A stretch of 64,000 nt of DNA, taken from NCBI GenBank assembly GCA_021775095.1, contig JAJFII010000005.1:1-64000 (forward strand). Direction: 5' to 3'. The position numbers were made by a program, and so were the translations under genes. Shown one piece after another: positions 27,001 through 39,000 of the stretch. This DNA comes from Rhodospirillales bacterium (GTDB taxonomy: Bacteria > Pseudomonadota > Alphaproteobacteria > Rhodospirillales > Casp-alpha2). Each line of letters begins with the position of its first letter. Within the stretch, counting starts at the first letter, position 1. The notes beneath the pieces are model-generated. The model ran no database searches. It was given only the letters and a program-made list of their open reading frames with translations, and had not been told where the DNA came from.

Positions 27001-30000
27001 TCAAAGTGTCGCCGCCCTCGCCGCCGTCGAACACATCGCCTTCTTCCGCCGTGCCGACCAGCGTGATGGCATCATTACCAATGGATCCGGTGATGTCATC
27101 CTTCTGGCCATTGGTCAGGATGACCGTATCAATTCCCGAGACATTAAACTGTCCACCCAATACCGAGACCTGGAAACTCACTATCGCCGTTGAGGTCGCG
27201 TTTTGAGAATCACTGATTGTGTAGGTGAAACTGTCAGGGACAACGTCACCGACAGAAGCATTGGTCAGCCCTTCGGCACCAAAGGCGTTATAGGTAAAGC
27301 TGCCATCAGTGGCGACGGTTATGGTTGCACCCAAGGCACTGACCGTATCAAAACCGCTGACAAACAGGCCTGCGCGGTCAAGAATATCCGGATCCGTATC
27401 GTTAACCAACAGCCCCGATGCGGCATCCACACTCAAGGTTACATTTGACGCGGCGGCGATATCGACATCGGCAAAAGCGAGCGGCGCATCGTTGGTACCG
27501 GATATGAGAACGGAAACCGTTGCCGATGATGATCCCGCATTCACCGTGTCGCCGGTCAGGGTATAGGCATCATTAGCGGTCAGGGCGGAAACTTCAAACT
27601 GGTCGCCGTCCGCACCATCGAAGGTTTCAACCAGGGCGTTTGTCGTTGCGTCACTGGCGATTGCACTTCTTAACCCGGTCACAACATCGCCAAGTGTGGC
27701 GTCGCCTGACAGGACCGTATAGGTAATTTCGTTGCCACCGATTGTCAGAGAATACACATCGCCGGTTTCGACGGTGCCGCCCACGAAAATGGTATCTGCC
27801 CGGGCACCGCCTCCTCTGTTGGAGCTTGAAATACTGACAAACTGATTGTCCAATCCGGCACTGGGGTCGGTTACCGTATAGGTGAAGGTATCGGTCAGGG
27901 ATTGTCCCTGGGCCAGATATTCGTAGGCCTCGCCCAGAGTGTCCGGATCGTAAAGCACGTCCCCCTGGGCGACATTTTTGGTAGTGGTGCGAATTTCGAT
28001 CCGGTTGTTATTGGCGGTACCCGCGTCAATGACATCTGAAATGACATTAAAGGGTGTGCCGGGTGTCGCCGCAGTCAGGGTAATGGCATTTAAGGAATTA
28101 CCGGCTGCGGCCGCCGTAACCACCGATCCCACACTGCTGTCTGTAACCGCCTGGACAATTCCCGCCCGAACACTGGCCAGGGTTGCACCTGAGGGGGCGG
28201 TATAGGTTATCGACACACCATTGATACCAAGGATGAACAGATCGCCAGCGTCGATGGTACCTTTCAGAGTTAAGGTATCGACCTGGGCAACCACGTCGCC
28301 GACACCGGCCAGGGCTAATGTTGCACCGGCCGCCGATGTGGCGCTGTCCAGGGTGACTGTCAGCGTATCGCCATCCACATCCACATCGTTGGCCAGAAGG
28401 TTCCGGGAGATGACTGCACCATTTTCAAACCCTGCAAGAGTATCAGCAGTGGCCACCGGGTTGTCGTTTTCGCCGAAAATACGAACGGTCACCGTCGCCG
28501 TATCAAATTCGCCTTCGCCATCGGTAATGGTATATTCGAAAATATCGTCAAAAAAAGCGCCGGCAGCCAAACCATCGGTCGCCGTGGCCGACGCCGTATA
28601 GGTGAAGGTTCCGTCTGTCTCTTCAACGACGCTTCCTTTTTGACCCTGCCCGAAGGTCTCAAAACTTATGACATTGCCATCCTGATCGCTATCGTTTTGC
28701 AAGACGTCGATGTTTACAGACCCGCCTTCGCCAACGCTTATGCTGTTGTCGTCGGCATAAGAATCGTCAACGGCGACGGGCGCACTGTTCGATCCATTGA
28801 TGGTAAGAGTAAGGATCTCGGTTGTCGTGGTGGCTTTGTTATCGACGGACTCAACCGTCGCGCTGAACCGGGTTGACGGATTAATCGCCGTCAACACAAT
28901 ACCCCGGTCACCAGAATCGGAAGCCACAACCGTATCGGAATGATCGGTGTTGATCTTGTTAACCAGAGCGCTGCGAATTTCTGTTAAATCGGCCTCGGAC
29001 CCGGTGACCAGGTATTCAACCGCGTCGCCATCAATGGCGACAATAAATTTATTACCGGCTTCGAAGGCACCATATAACTTAACAAAATCGACCTGTTGGG
29101 TGTCGGCAGCGTTGGCCGTGGTTGTTGTAACCACCGCATCGTTATCGAGGGTCTTGCCAGCATTTATTGCTGAAACACTGGTGGTAAATCCGGTTCCGGC
29201 AGTTTTTGCGGTGAGGGTCAGGACACCATTAGCAGACCCGCTCGCCGCATCCACCAGCCCGTTTACCGTTGTATTCAGACCAATGGCTTCCACCAGTTTT
29301 TCGCGAACCGCAGCAAGGGTGGTTTCATCGGCGGTCACGGCAAAGTCGACCTGAGTGCCGTTCACCGTGACGCTGTATACGTCGCCAACTTCCGGGGTAC
29401 CGGAAACCGTAACCGTATCAATTTGCGCCGTATCGGAAGCACCGTCGATTTGGGTTTCCTGGCGCAAACTGACGCCGCTGGTGGCATGGGCGGTGGCGCT
29501 GAAAGTCGTTGCCGCGTCAACCGCCGTTAAAAGAATTCCGCGATTACCGGATACGCTGGCGACAACATTGGCACCATGATCCGTATTAATGCGGGCGACC
29601 AGGGCCGCCGTTATGGCCGCCAGATTCGCTTCATCCCCAGTCACCTGATAATCAACATCAACGCCATTAATGACGACCGTGAAGATATACCCGGCATCGA
29701 AGGTTCCGGCCAATTTCACCAGATCCGTCTGCGTGCTTTGACTGATGTTGGCGGTGGTGGTTTTTACAATAACCGCATTGTCGTCGGTGCTCCGGCCGTT
29801 GATTGCGGTGGCAACTGTCCTAAGCGCCGTGCCGGGAACAATCGCCGTTAACGTCAATCCGCCGTTTCCGGCGGCTACTGTGCCATTGGCGATGGCGCTA
29901 AACGCCGCATCGCCATCCATGGTGGCGACCAGTTTGGTGCGGATACCGGCAAGTGTTGTGTCCGAAGCCGTCGCCTTATAACTAACGCTAACGCCATTGA

Positions 30001-33000
30001 CGGTAACGCTGTACAGATCACCTGTTTCCGGTGTTCCGGCGATGGTAACGGTATCAACCTGGCGCGCGGCAACAGCCCCATTGGTCAGACTTTTATGGCG
30101 GGCAATGATACCATCGGTCACCGTGTAGGTAATCTCATCCTCAGCCGACTGGCCGACTGGGATGGCCAGGGCCGCAGCGAGATTGGCCGAATAAATCAGG
30201 CTTTTTTCAGAAATGGAAACCGTCCCATAGGCACCCGCTGAGACGGCTGAAATATTCAGCTCCTGAGGGTCCACATCATCGTCGTTTTCGAGGACACGCA
30301 CATTGACCAAACCCGTCGCCGAAACGGCTGCGCTGTCGGCGATCGTATCGGGCTCGTCATTAACCGAATTAATGGTCAGCGTCACCTGGCCGGAATCAAA
30401 TCCCCCGTTGCCGTCCGTTACCCGATACTCGAAGGTGTCAGTGCCATTAAAATGGGCGTTCGGCGTATAAACAAAAGTGCCGTCTTCGTTGATTGTCAAT
30501 GATCCGTTTTCCGGCTCGCCGCCTAATTGCGGCGCATAGGTCAAGTTATCGCCGTCGGCATCGGTGGCGACCAGATTACCGCCAATGGAGGTCTGATTAA
30601 TGACACTATCTTCATTTCCGCTGGCCGAAAAATCGGGCGCAATGGGTGCCGAATTTGCACCGGTTAACGTGACGGTTACGGTTTTTGTGTCGGTTCCGGC
30701 GTGGTGGGCGATGGCCGCCGTCTGGAAACCAATGCCGGCAGTTACCGCCGTCAGCAGAACTTCGCCGGGGGTCGCGGTGCTCGACGCTAATACTTTGCTG
30801 CCCGCTGTACCATCGCCATTGATGGCACTCACCAACCCATCACGCACACCATTGATGCCGTTTTCAGCACCCGTTGTCTCGTAGGTTACGGTACGTCCGT
30901 CAACGGTCACACTGTAACGGTCGCCGGCTTCAACCGAACCCGAGATGACAACCCTATCGACCTGTTTGACGCCGACACTGTTTGCGGTAAGATTTGCGCT
31001 CAAGGTCGCCGCATTGTCGTCAGACCCGACCGTCCCGTCAGAAACCGTATAAGTGAAGGTATCGGTACCGGTAACGCCGGCTTTCAGGCTGGCGTATTCG
31101 CCGTTCGGGTCGTACTCGAAGGTGCCATTGTCTTTAATGGTCACAAAAGCACCGACCGGAGTGGCGCCCGCCGCCAACAGGCTGCTGTCGCTCAACTGCA
31201 CCCGGTCACCATTGCCGACGGTCACCGGAACTCCATTGATTTTGGCGACGCTTAGGACGTCACCGGTATCAATATCCGTATCATTGGCCAGGGCATCAAT
31301 TGTTACTTTGGCGTCGTCGCTTGCTGACGTGACAAAATCGGCAATGGCGTCCGGCGCATCATTTACCCCCAGGACATCAATGGTTACCGTGGCGGCGCTA
31401 TATCCAAACTCGTTTTTGATGGTGTAGGTAAAACTGTCCGGCCCGTTGTAATCATCCTTAGGCGTATAGGTAATAATCCCATTTTGATCACCGGCCTTGG
31501 TAACGACGTTCAATTTGTTGGTCGCGCCGCTGTCGTCGGTTTCAGCGATTGTCGTGGTCAGTGGCGCGCCGGGCGCGAGCGCCGTCAGGGTCAATTCCCC
31601 ACTGCTGCCTGCAGCCTCCGCTTTGACAATCAATTTGAGTTTGCTGTCCAAATTTATCGCCGCCGCCAACAGCGACGCCAGATTATCTGTGTTGGCTTCG
31701 GTAGCGATATTGACGACAAAATTCAGACTTTCACCATTGACGGTAATGGTATAGGTCTCATCGGCCTGCATGGTCGAAGCGGCACCGTCGGCTCCGCCGA
31801 CAAACGTCAAGGTGTCGACCTGGGCGGATATCGACACCGTGCCAAACTTGGCAATACCGACCGACGAAACCGTCGCATCCGTCAGCGGATCGCCGCCTGC
31901 AGTTCTGTCATTATTCAAAACGTCAATTTCAATGGCCGTATCTTCGTTACCCGAAGCATTGGGATCGTCATTGGCCACGGGTTTGGCAGCGGCGGCGATT
32001 TGTGCTGCCTGTAAAAGGGCTTGTTCGGTGGCGTTGGCCAGGGCCTGCTCAAACTGGTCACGTCCGGCTGACGCCTGACCGGCAGCCTGTTCGGAGGCTA
32101 TATTCTGGGCATTGGCCAGAGCCGCCGCCTCGGCCGCATCAGTGGCGTCATTTGCCGCCGTCGTGGCGCTCGATTCCGCCGTATCGGCGAAGCCGGTCAA
32201 GGTGTCGGCCTGGTCGCCGGTCGGCAGATAATCGGGATCGGCCTGCAGGGCGGTAGATTTGGTTTGTTCGGCGACCACCAGATCACGGGCCCCATCGGCG
32301 TTTGCCGCTTCGGTAACCGCCGTGGTTACGGCATCTTGAATTATCGACGAAATTTCCGATGCCAGTTTCAAACCGCTTCTAAAGGCGACCAAAGCCGATT
32401 CAACGCCGATGTTATTAACTTCGGTGGTGTTTTCGACAGCGACACCGGCATCATTGACCGCCGATGCGGTTACCGTGAAACGATCAGCGGCGGCGGCGGC
32501 GGCGGCATCAACACCGTTCCGGGTGAGGATAATTTCACCGGCGTTAAAACCGGCTGCCGCCGTGACCAGGCCGTTTACATCAGTATCATCGGTGATTGCG
32601 GTAATGATTTTATTGCGAACGATGGCCAGGGTATCACCATCGGCAACCGCAACTTCGATCGTATCTCCGGCTACATTGGCGATATCTGTCACCCCGTTAA
32701 GGGTGGCATCGGCACTGTTGTCGACGGCATCTTTAACCAGGGACGAACTAAATGCCGTCCCCGCGACCTCGGCCTGCAGCAAAATTTCGCCACTGGCGTC
32801 ACCGGTTGACGCTTCAACAACTCCGCCAATTGCGCTACTGCCGTTCACTGCGCCGACAATCGCATTGCGAATGGCCAACAGGTTATCTGCCGCATTCAGG
32901 GCAGCAACGTCGGCGGTTACCGTATAGGTTACGCTTTCGCCCGTCGCCAGGTTGACCGTGTAGGTATCTCCGGTCGCCCCGGTGTTGGTTAGGGTAATCT

Positions 33001-36000
33001 TATCGACCTGGGCGACGCCGATTTTTACGCTGTAACGATCGACAATCGCTAAATCACCGCGAATGGTTACCTGCGCTTGCTGAGTGGTGACAGCAATCGA
33101 ATTATCGAGTTCGGTAATAATCTTTGTTAGGGCCGCCGATGTTTCGGTACCCTTGGTCGTCGAATCACTGGCAATGATCTGGTCGATTGACTGAACCGCA
33201 CCCTTTGCTGTGATCGGGTTATCGATGGCAGATGAGATATTACCGTTTGCGTCGCGCGATATGGTGACTGTGGCCTCTGCAAATCCGCTGCCATCGGATT
33301 TTGCATAAACAAAGGCATCCGCCGTGGTTTGGCCGTTCTCAAGGTCCGTCAGGGCGCTCGTCTTCGCCACATAGCTCACCGTACCGTCAGTTGCTACGGT
33401 GACCGTGCCTTTGGCACCGTTGCTGGCACCATTGGTCGCGGCGGCGGCTTGCGCGACTTCTTCTTTAGCCTGACTGTTGGTCGCGGTTTCAAAATCTGCC
33501 GCAGCCACTAACGTGGCACCGGTATCGGCTATGGCCGATTTTGCATTTAAAACGGCACTGTCGCCCGATGCGAGTGCGGCGTTTTTCGAAACATCCGCTG
33601 CCTCGGCCGACGCATCGGCGGATTCCTTTGCCGAATCAATGCGGGCAATCGCGGCCTTGGCCTGCAACTCAAACCTGTCTTCGTCGACGGAATTGGCCAA
33701 GGTCGACTGGGCCCGGGCATTAATCGCCGATTGACCCGCAGAATTGGCGTCCGCTCGGGCCGCAACGACGGCTGCCAAGGCTTCGTCGGCAGCGGTTTTT
33801 GACGCCTTAGCCAATGTAACGGCAACGCTCGTCGCGGCGGAATTATTGATGATCGCGTCGGCCGCGGTTTTAATTGACTGGGCGGCCTGCGTGGCGGTGC
33901 CGTTAAAGGTCGTATCAACCGCTTTTGCCGCCGCGATCAATGCGGCCTCCGCCGCATTGGCAGCGGTTATCGCATTGGCGGCGGCGGCTTCCGCCGCGTC
34001 AGCGGCGGCGTCCGCATCAAATCGATGGGTCTCAATGTTGGCAATTTCATTGTCGTCGAGGGCCAGATCTGCCTTGGCCTTGGCTGTCGCCGCATTTGAT
34101 GCGGCTGTGGCGGCGGCCTGGGCCGCGCTCGGCGTGTTGTCGACGGTTTTCGATGCCGCATTGTCTTCTGCGATGGTTTCGGCAGTTTGGGCTTCGGTTT
34201 TTATGCGATTGGCTTCGATCGATATTAATGCTTTTTCGGCGGCCTGCGTCGCCTTCACCAGTTCCGTGGCGGTCAATGCCGCCTGTTCGGCAGCCTCGGT
34301 CGCGGCCTCCCGTGCCAGATCATCGGCACCGCTCAGGTTGCCGACCGTGCTGACGATTGTTGCTGCAACGTCGTCGTTGCCGGCGGCGACGACACTTGCT
34401 GTGAAGGCCGCACCGGCAACTTTTGCGGTCAGGGTGATTTGCCCGTCGCCCGTACCTTTGGCCGCCGTCACCACGTCGCCGACTTCGTTGTCGGTCCCCG
34501 AATCCGTTGCTTCGGCAATCTTTGTGATGATCGCATCGCGAACCGCGTTTATGGAGAAAGTATTGCTGTCGTCACGCTCCGTGCCCAGCACTTCGTAGAT
34601 CAGCTGCAAATTCTCAACTTTTACCGTAAAAAGATCGCCGGCTTTCACTACCCCGGAAATGGTCAGGGTATCGACCTGACTAACCTGGGTCACATCGTTC
34701 ATGTTGGCGGTCGTCGTCGCCAGGGAAATGGCGTTGCCGGCGCTGCCACCATTAACGGTGGTTGCTGCCGCCGTGAACCCGGCACCGGCATTTTCGGCGG
34801 TCAGGGTAAATTGTCCGGTCCCGTCGGTCGAGGCCGCCGCAACCACCTTGCCGGCATTGGGATCCGCATTGATGCGATCTACCAGTTCATCGCGTATACC
34901 GTTGAGATTAAATACCCCGTTGGCATCGGTTTCTGTACCATCGAGCACCACTTCAACTTCGTAGGTATCGTTTATTTTAATCCGGTAAATGTCACTGATT
35001 TCGGCCGTTCCGGATATGGTCACTGTATCAACCTGGGCAACGCCACCAGCCGTCGCCGCTGCCGCCGTCGCCGCATCCGCTGCTGCCTGGGCATCGGTTC
35101 TGGCAGAGGCTGATTTTGGACTGTTGGCTAAAGCCTCTGACGCGTCAGAGGCCTGGTCTTCCGCCGTATTTGCCAAGGTGACCGCATTGCCCGCGAGGCT
35201 CGCCGCCTGACTTGCCCGCGCCTGCACAATGCTGGAACTGACAGCTGTTGTGACTTCAAAATTCGCCGTGTTGGCCACATTACCGGCATCGGTGGCACTT
35301 GCGCTGGCAAAAAACGCCGTGGCCGTTCCCAAACTCAGCAGGAGAACACTCGGGTCGGCACCGGCCACCGCAATCACGCCACCGCCATTACCAATGGCGG
35401 TGACCAACAGGTCGCGCATTGCTTCGACACTTTGCTGAGCCAGCGAACCATCTGACTGTACTGAATAGGTTGTCGCATCAATGGTGACGCTGTAACGATC
35501 CCCATCTTCAACCGCACCGCCCGCAGCCAGCGTTATTTTGGCCGCCGCCGCGTTGGGTGCCAGGATGGCGTTGACCTGGTCGCGTATGGCTGCCGCATCG
35601 CTCGAAGCACCGAGCGCCGTGCCATCCGTCGCCCCATCACCGGCTGCCGCACTGGCCTCGTTAAACGCTGTTTGCGCCTTGGTCACATCAACCGACGCAA
35701 GCGCCGTTTGCGCCTTTACCGATTGAGCGGTCGCCGTGGTCGAGGCTTCCGTCGCCGACAACAGGGCGGCCTGGGCGTCGGCAACGGCCTGTTCGGCCTC
35801 GCCAAGGGCGGTCTGCGCCCGGGAATTGGCCTGTTCGACAGAGGCGTATATTTTCGGATCAATGGTTCCGGCGGCTTCGACGCTGTCGAAGGCGGTTTTT
35901 GCCGCTGCCGCATTAGTGCTCGCCGCTGTTGCAGATATTTTTGCCTCCAGCAGACTGGCCGCCGCCTTTAAAACCGCATTGGCGGCAACTGCCGCAGCGG

Positions 36001-39000
36001 CCTGCGCCGTACCGGCGGCTTCAACCACGGCCTCCGCATCAGATAAACGCGCCGCAGCTTCTGATTTTGAGGCCAACGCATCGGCCGCTGCCGCCGCCGC
36101 TTTGTTGGCAGCTGCTTCCGCCGCCGACTTGGCCGCCGCCAGGGCTTTGGTCGCCGCATCGACTAGGGCGGTTTCCCGCGCTGCGCCGGTTTGTGACGCC
36201 ACCACCGCATGGGCGGCTGCCACCGTTGCACTTGCCGAGGCGGACGAAGCGGCCTGGGCCGCCGAATCCGCCGCCGCATTAATCGATGCGACCTTCGACA
36301 GTTGGGCGGAATTGGCCTGGTTTTGTGCGGCAATCAAATCTTGCGTCGCCGGCACAGCGGCATTGGCATCAATGTCATCGCGTCCAGCGGCGCGGACGGC
36401 GGCAGCCTTGATGGCGGTGACGGCGGCGGCCACCGTGTCCGCCGTCAGCGACAGTCCGAGGCCCTTTGCCGCAGCAACGATGACCGCAGCAGCGGCATCA
36501 GCAGCACTTGAAGCGGCCGTCGAAGCGGCCGCAGCAGCGTCCTCGTCCAGAGTTGCCGTTTGCGACGCTGTTTCAGCATCTATCGCCCCGTCGGCAGCGT
36601 TCTTTGCCTCCGTTTCCGCATCACCAACCGCTTTCGCTATGGCCTTGACGATGGCATCAACGGCTTTATCGGCCCGTTCCTGGGCAGAGGACTGGGCACC
36701 GATTTCAAAGGCTGCGGCAAAACCGGCGGCGGAAGCCGCTTCGGCGGCAACCGCAGCGGCAGAGGCTGCGGCGCTGGCCGCCTGGGCGGCGGACTGTTTG
36801 GCAACACTGGCCGCCAATGTGGCCGCGTCAAACGCCGATTGCGCCGCATTAACAGCTGTCACCGCATCGGCCAGGGCCTTGGTCGCCTGGTTAATCGCCG
36901 AATCCCAAACCAGCTCAATGGCCGTATCGATACTGTCATTCGAATCGTCCGCCGCCAGCCGCTGCGCTTTCACCTGGGCGAGGGCATTTGAACGGGAATT
37001 GCGGGCCGCTTTGGCGGCCGCCAGGGTCACATTTGGTTCAACCACGTTGGCCGCTGCGACCTGCGACTCCTGAGCTGCGGTTTGGGCCGAATTGGCGGCG
37101 GCGGAGGCCGACGCTGCGGCCTCTGACGCCGATAGTTTGGCGGCCAGTCGGGCCGCCGAAGACGCCCCATTGGACCAGGCGGCGGCGGCAGAACCGGCAT
37201 TTGCCGCTAGCGAACTTGCCGCCTCGGCCTCACCGGCGCGGGTTTGCGCGGTTGTCGAAAAGCCGGACGCATCTCTTGCCTGGTTAAACGCCGCCAATCC
37301 CTTACCGTTAGCCACATTCGCGGCAGCAGCAGCAGCCGATTGGGCCGCATCGGCAGCGGCTTGCGCCTGTTCATAAAAATTCCGGGCGGCTTCCGCATCT
37401 ACATTGTCTGCGGCCGTTTCCGCCAAATTTGCAAATTCGTCCGCTTCGTCCCGTTTGGTTTGCGCTATGGCGGCCAGGTCCGTCGCCTGTTTGAGGGCGG
37501 CGGCTTCCTCCAATGCGCGGTCATTGATGGCCTGTTGCTGGGCGTCTCGGGCTTGTGTGGCGGCGGTTTTTGCAGCCAGATCAGCAGCTGCAGCGGCCTG
37601 TTCAGCCAGGGTGGTTGCCTGATCCTTTGCCGCCTGCAAGTCGGCAGCGGAGCGGGCCGCTGCCGCATCTGCTTGCGCATTGGCCAGGGAATTTGTCGCC
37701 GCCCCGGCAGAGGTCGCGGCCTCGGCCGCCGAAGCTGCGGCGCGTTCGATTTGGTTCGCCGCCGAAGTTACTTTGCCATTGCTCGCCGTTACCGTAAAAC
37801 TGCCCGCACTGAGACCAGATCGGGCAGCTTCCTCCGCCTGCAAACGGGCTTGCGTTGCTGCCGCTGCCGATGCGTCGGCGGCGGCTTTTGCCAGGGCGGC
37901 AAAACTTTCGGCTTGCGTCGCTGCTGCCGCCGAAGCGACCGCGTTGCCCGCTTGTTCGGCGATCTTCGCCTGATTTTTTGCAACCAGAGCGTTGGCCGCT
38001 TGCAGTGCCGCCTCAGCCGCCTGATCCGCGGCCTCTTTGGCCGCAACTTTGGCGGCGTTCGCGGCTTTTACCGCGTCCGTATAGGCCTTTTGTTCAGCCG
38101 CTTTCTGTTTTGCCGCTTCGGCGGTGGCCTGTGCCTTGGCGAAAGCGGCGGCGGCGTCCTGCGCCAGTTTTTCCGCGTCGGCCTGGTCTTTGTTTTTTTG
38201 GCTGTCAGCGACGGCTTTTTCGAGGGCTTTTCGCTCCGCTTCCGTTAAACTGGGATCTGGATTTATCCGGTCCGCCAGATTTGATGCAGCGGTCGCCACT
38301 GCGGCGGACGCCTCGGCTGAATCCGCCGCCAGTTCCGCCGCCTCTGCTGCCGCTTTAACTGAGGTCAACGTTGCATTGCGCGCCGCAACAACGCTTGGAT
38401 CACTGCTGGCGTAATCCAGATTAGCCGCAATCTCTGCATCCTCGGCGGCAATTGCCGCCTGCTCCGCCGCATCGGCAGCCTCTTCAGCGGCCGTTAAGGC
38501 CAATTGTTCGGCCGCATCGGCATTTATTTTGTTGGGTTGCTGAATTTGCGCATTGGCCCACGATTTGGCCACTGCGGCGGCGGCATCTGCCGCCTGCGCC
38601 CTGGCTGCGGCAATTTCAGCGAATTCCAGTGCCTCTTCCGCGACAACTTCAAACGCCGCCTGGGCCTGCGCTTCCGCCGCCGCCTGGGCAACCGACGCAA
38701 ACCCTTTGGCCTGGGCTAAAGCCGTCTGCGCTTCGGTAAAGTCATCGGTTGCCGACAGGGCATCTGCCAACCGGTCACTGGCGATCTGCTCGAGATCATC
38801 AACCGTGCTTTGCGCGTCGTCGGCGTCCAGCGCGGTTTTGTCCGCCAGGGCCTTGGCGGTCGTGGCGCGATTGACCGCAATGCCCCGTGCGCCGTCGAAT
38901 AAATCCCGCACCTGCGTGGCAAAACTGACTTCCGCTTTGGCGTTTGCCAGCAATGCCTTTTGTAAAATGACATTTGCTGCGGCGACAATATCCGCTGGAT

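Larger units (their letters stand above)
15050..35560 (-). repeat. Dispersed ~95-residue beta repeat, about 20 copies, not a family I can name
   Basis: The repeat opens with a Q-V/T-D-x-V/L-T-I-x-G strand, continues with GD-x-Y-S-V-T-V-x-G and a T-Y-x-V strand, then an amphipathic L-x-x-I/V-R-x-x-L-V-x-x-I-N segment, and ends with G-x-I/L-x-L-T-A-x-x-x-G-T-x-F. The GDxYxVTV-like centres lie near 35500, 35000, 34650, 33000, 31770, 30930, 30020, 29690, 29380, 29050, 28240, 27760, 26510, 26190, 25880, 18600, 18280, 15970, 15630 and 15280, with a degenerate copy near 32680. Several copies end in a TTTAN-type linker just before the next. They occur singly or in runs of two to four, interleaved with cadherin-like, Ala-rich and LamG sequence. 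Confidence 0.75.

Noticed and set aside
32487-32506. GCG trinucleotide run
   Set aside because: Encodes part of a poly-alanine stretch in the Ala-rich region. A three-base repeat does not shift the frame, so it is not a phase switch.
35736-37073. A 445-codon plus-strand open frame rich in Ala
   Set aside because: It is antisense to the alanine-rich part of the giant gene. GC-rich Ala codons read backwards are also mostly open; it has no domain, no ribosome binding site and no neighbours.
37244-38248. A 334-codon plus-strand open frame, Gly/Arg/Cys-rich
   Set aside because: Opposite strand of the Ala-rich region; the odd Gly/Arg/Cys/Phe composition is that of a codon shadow.
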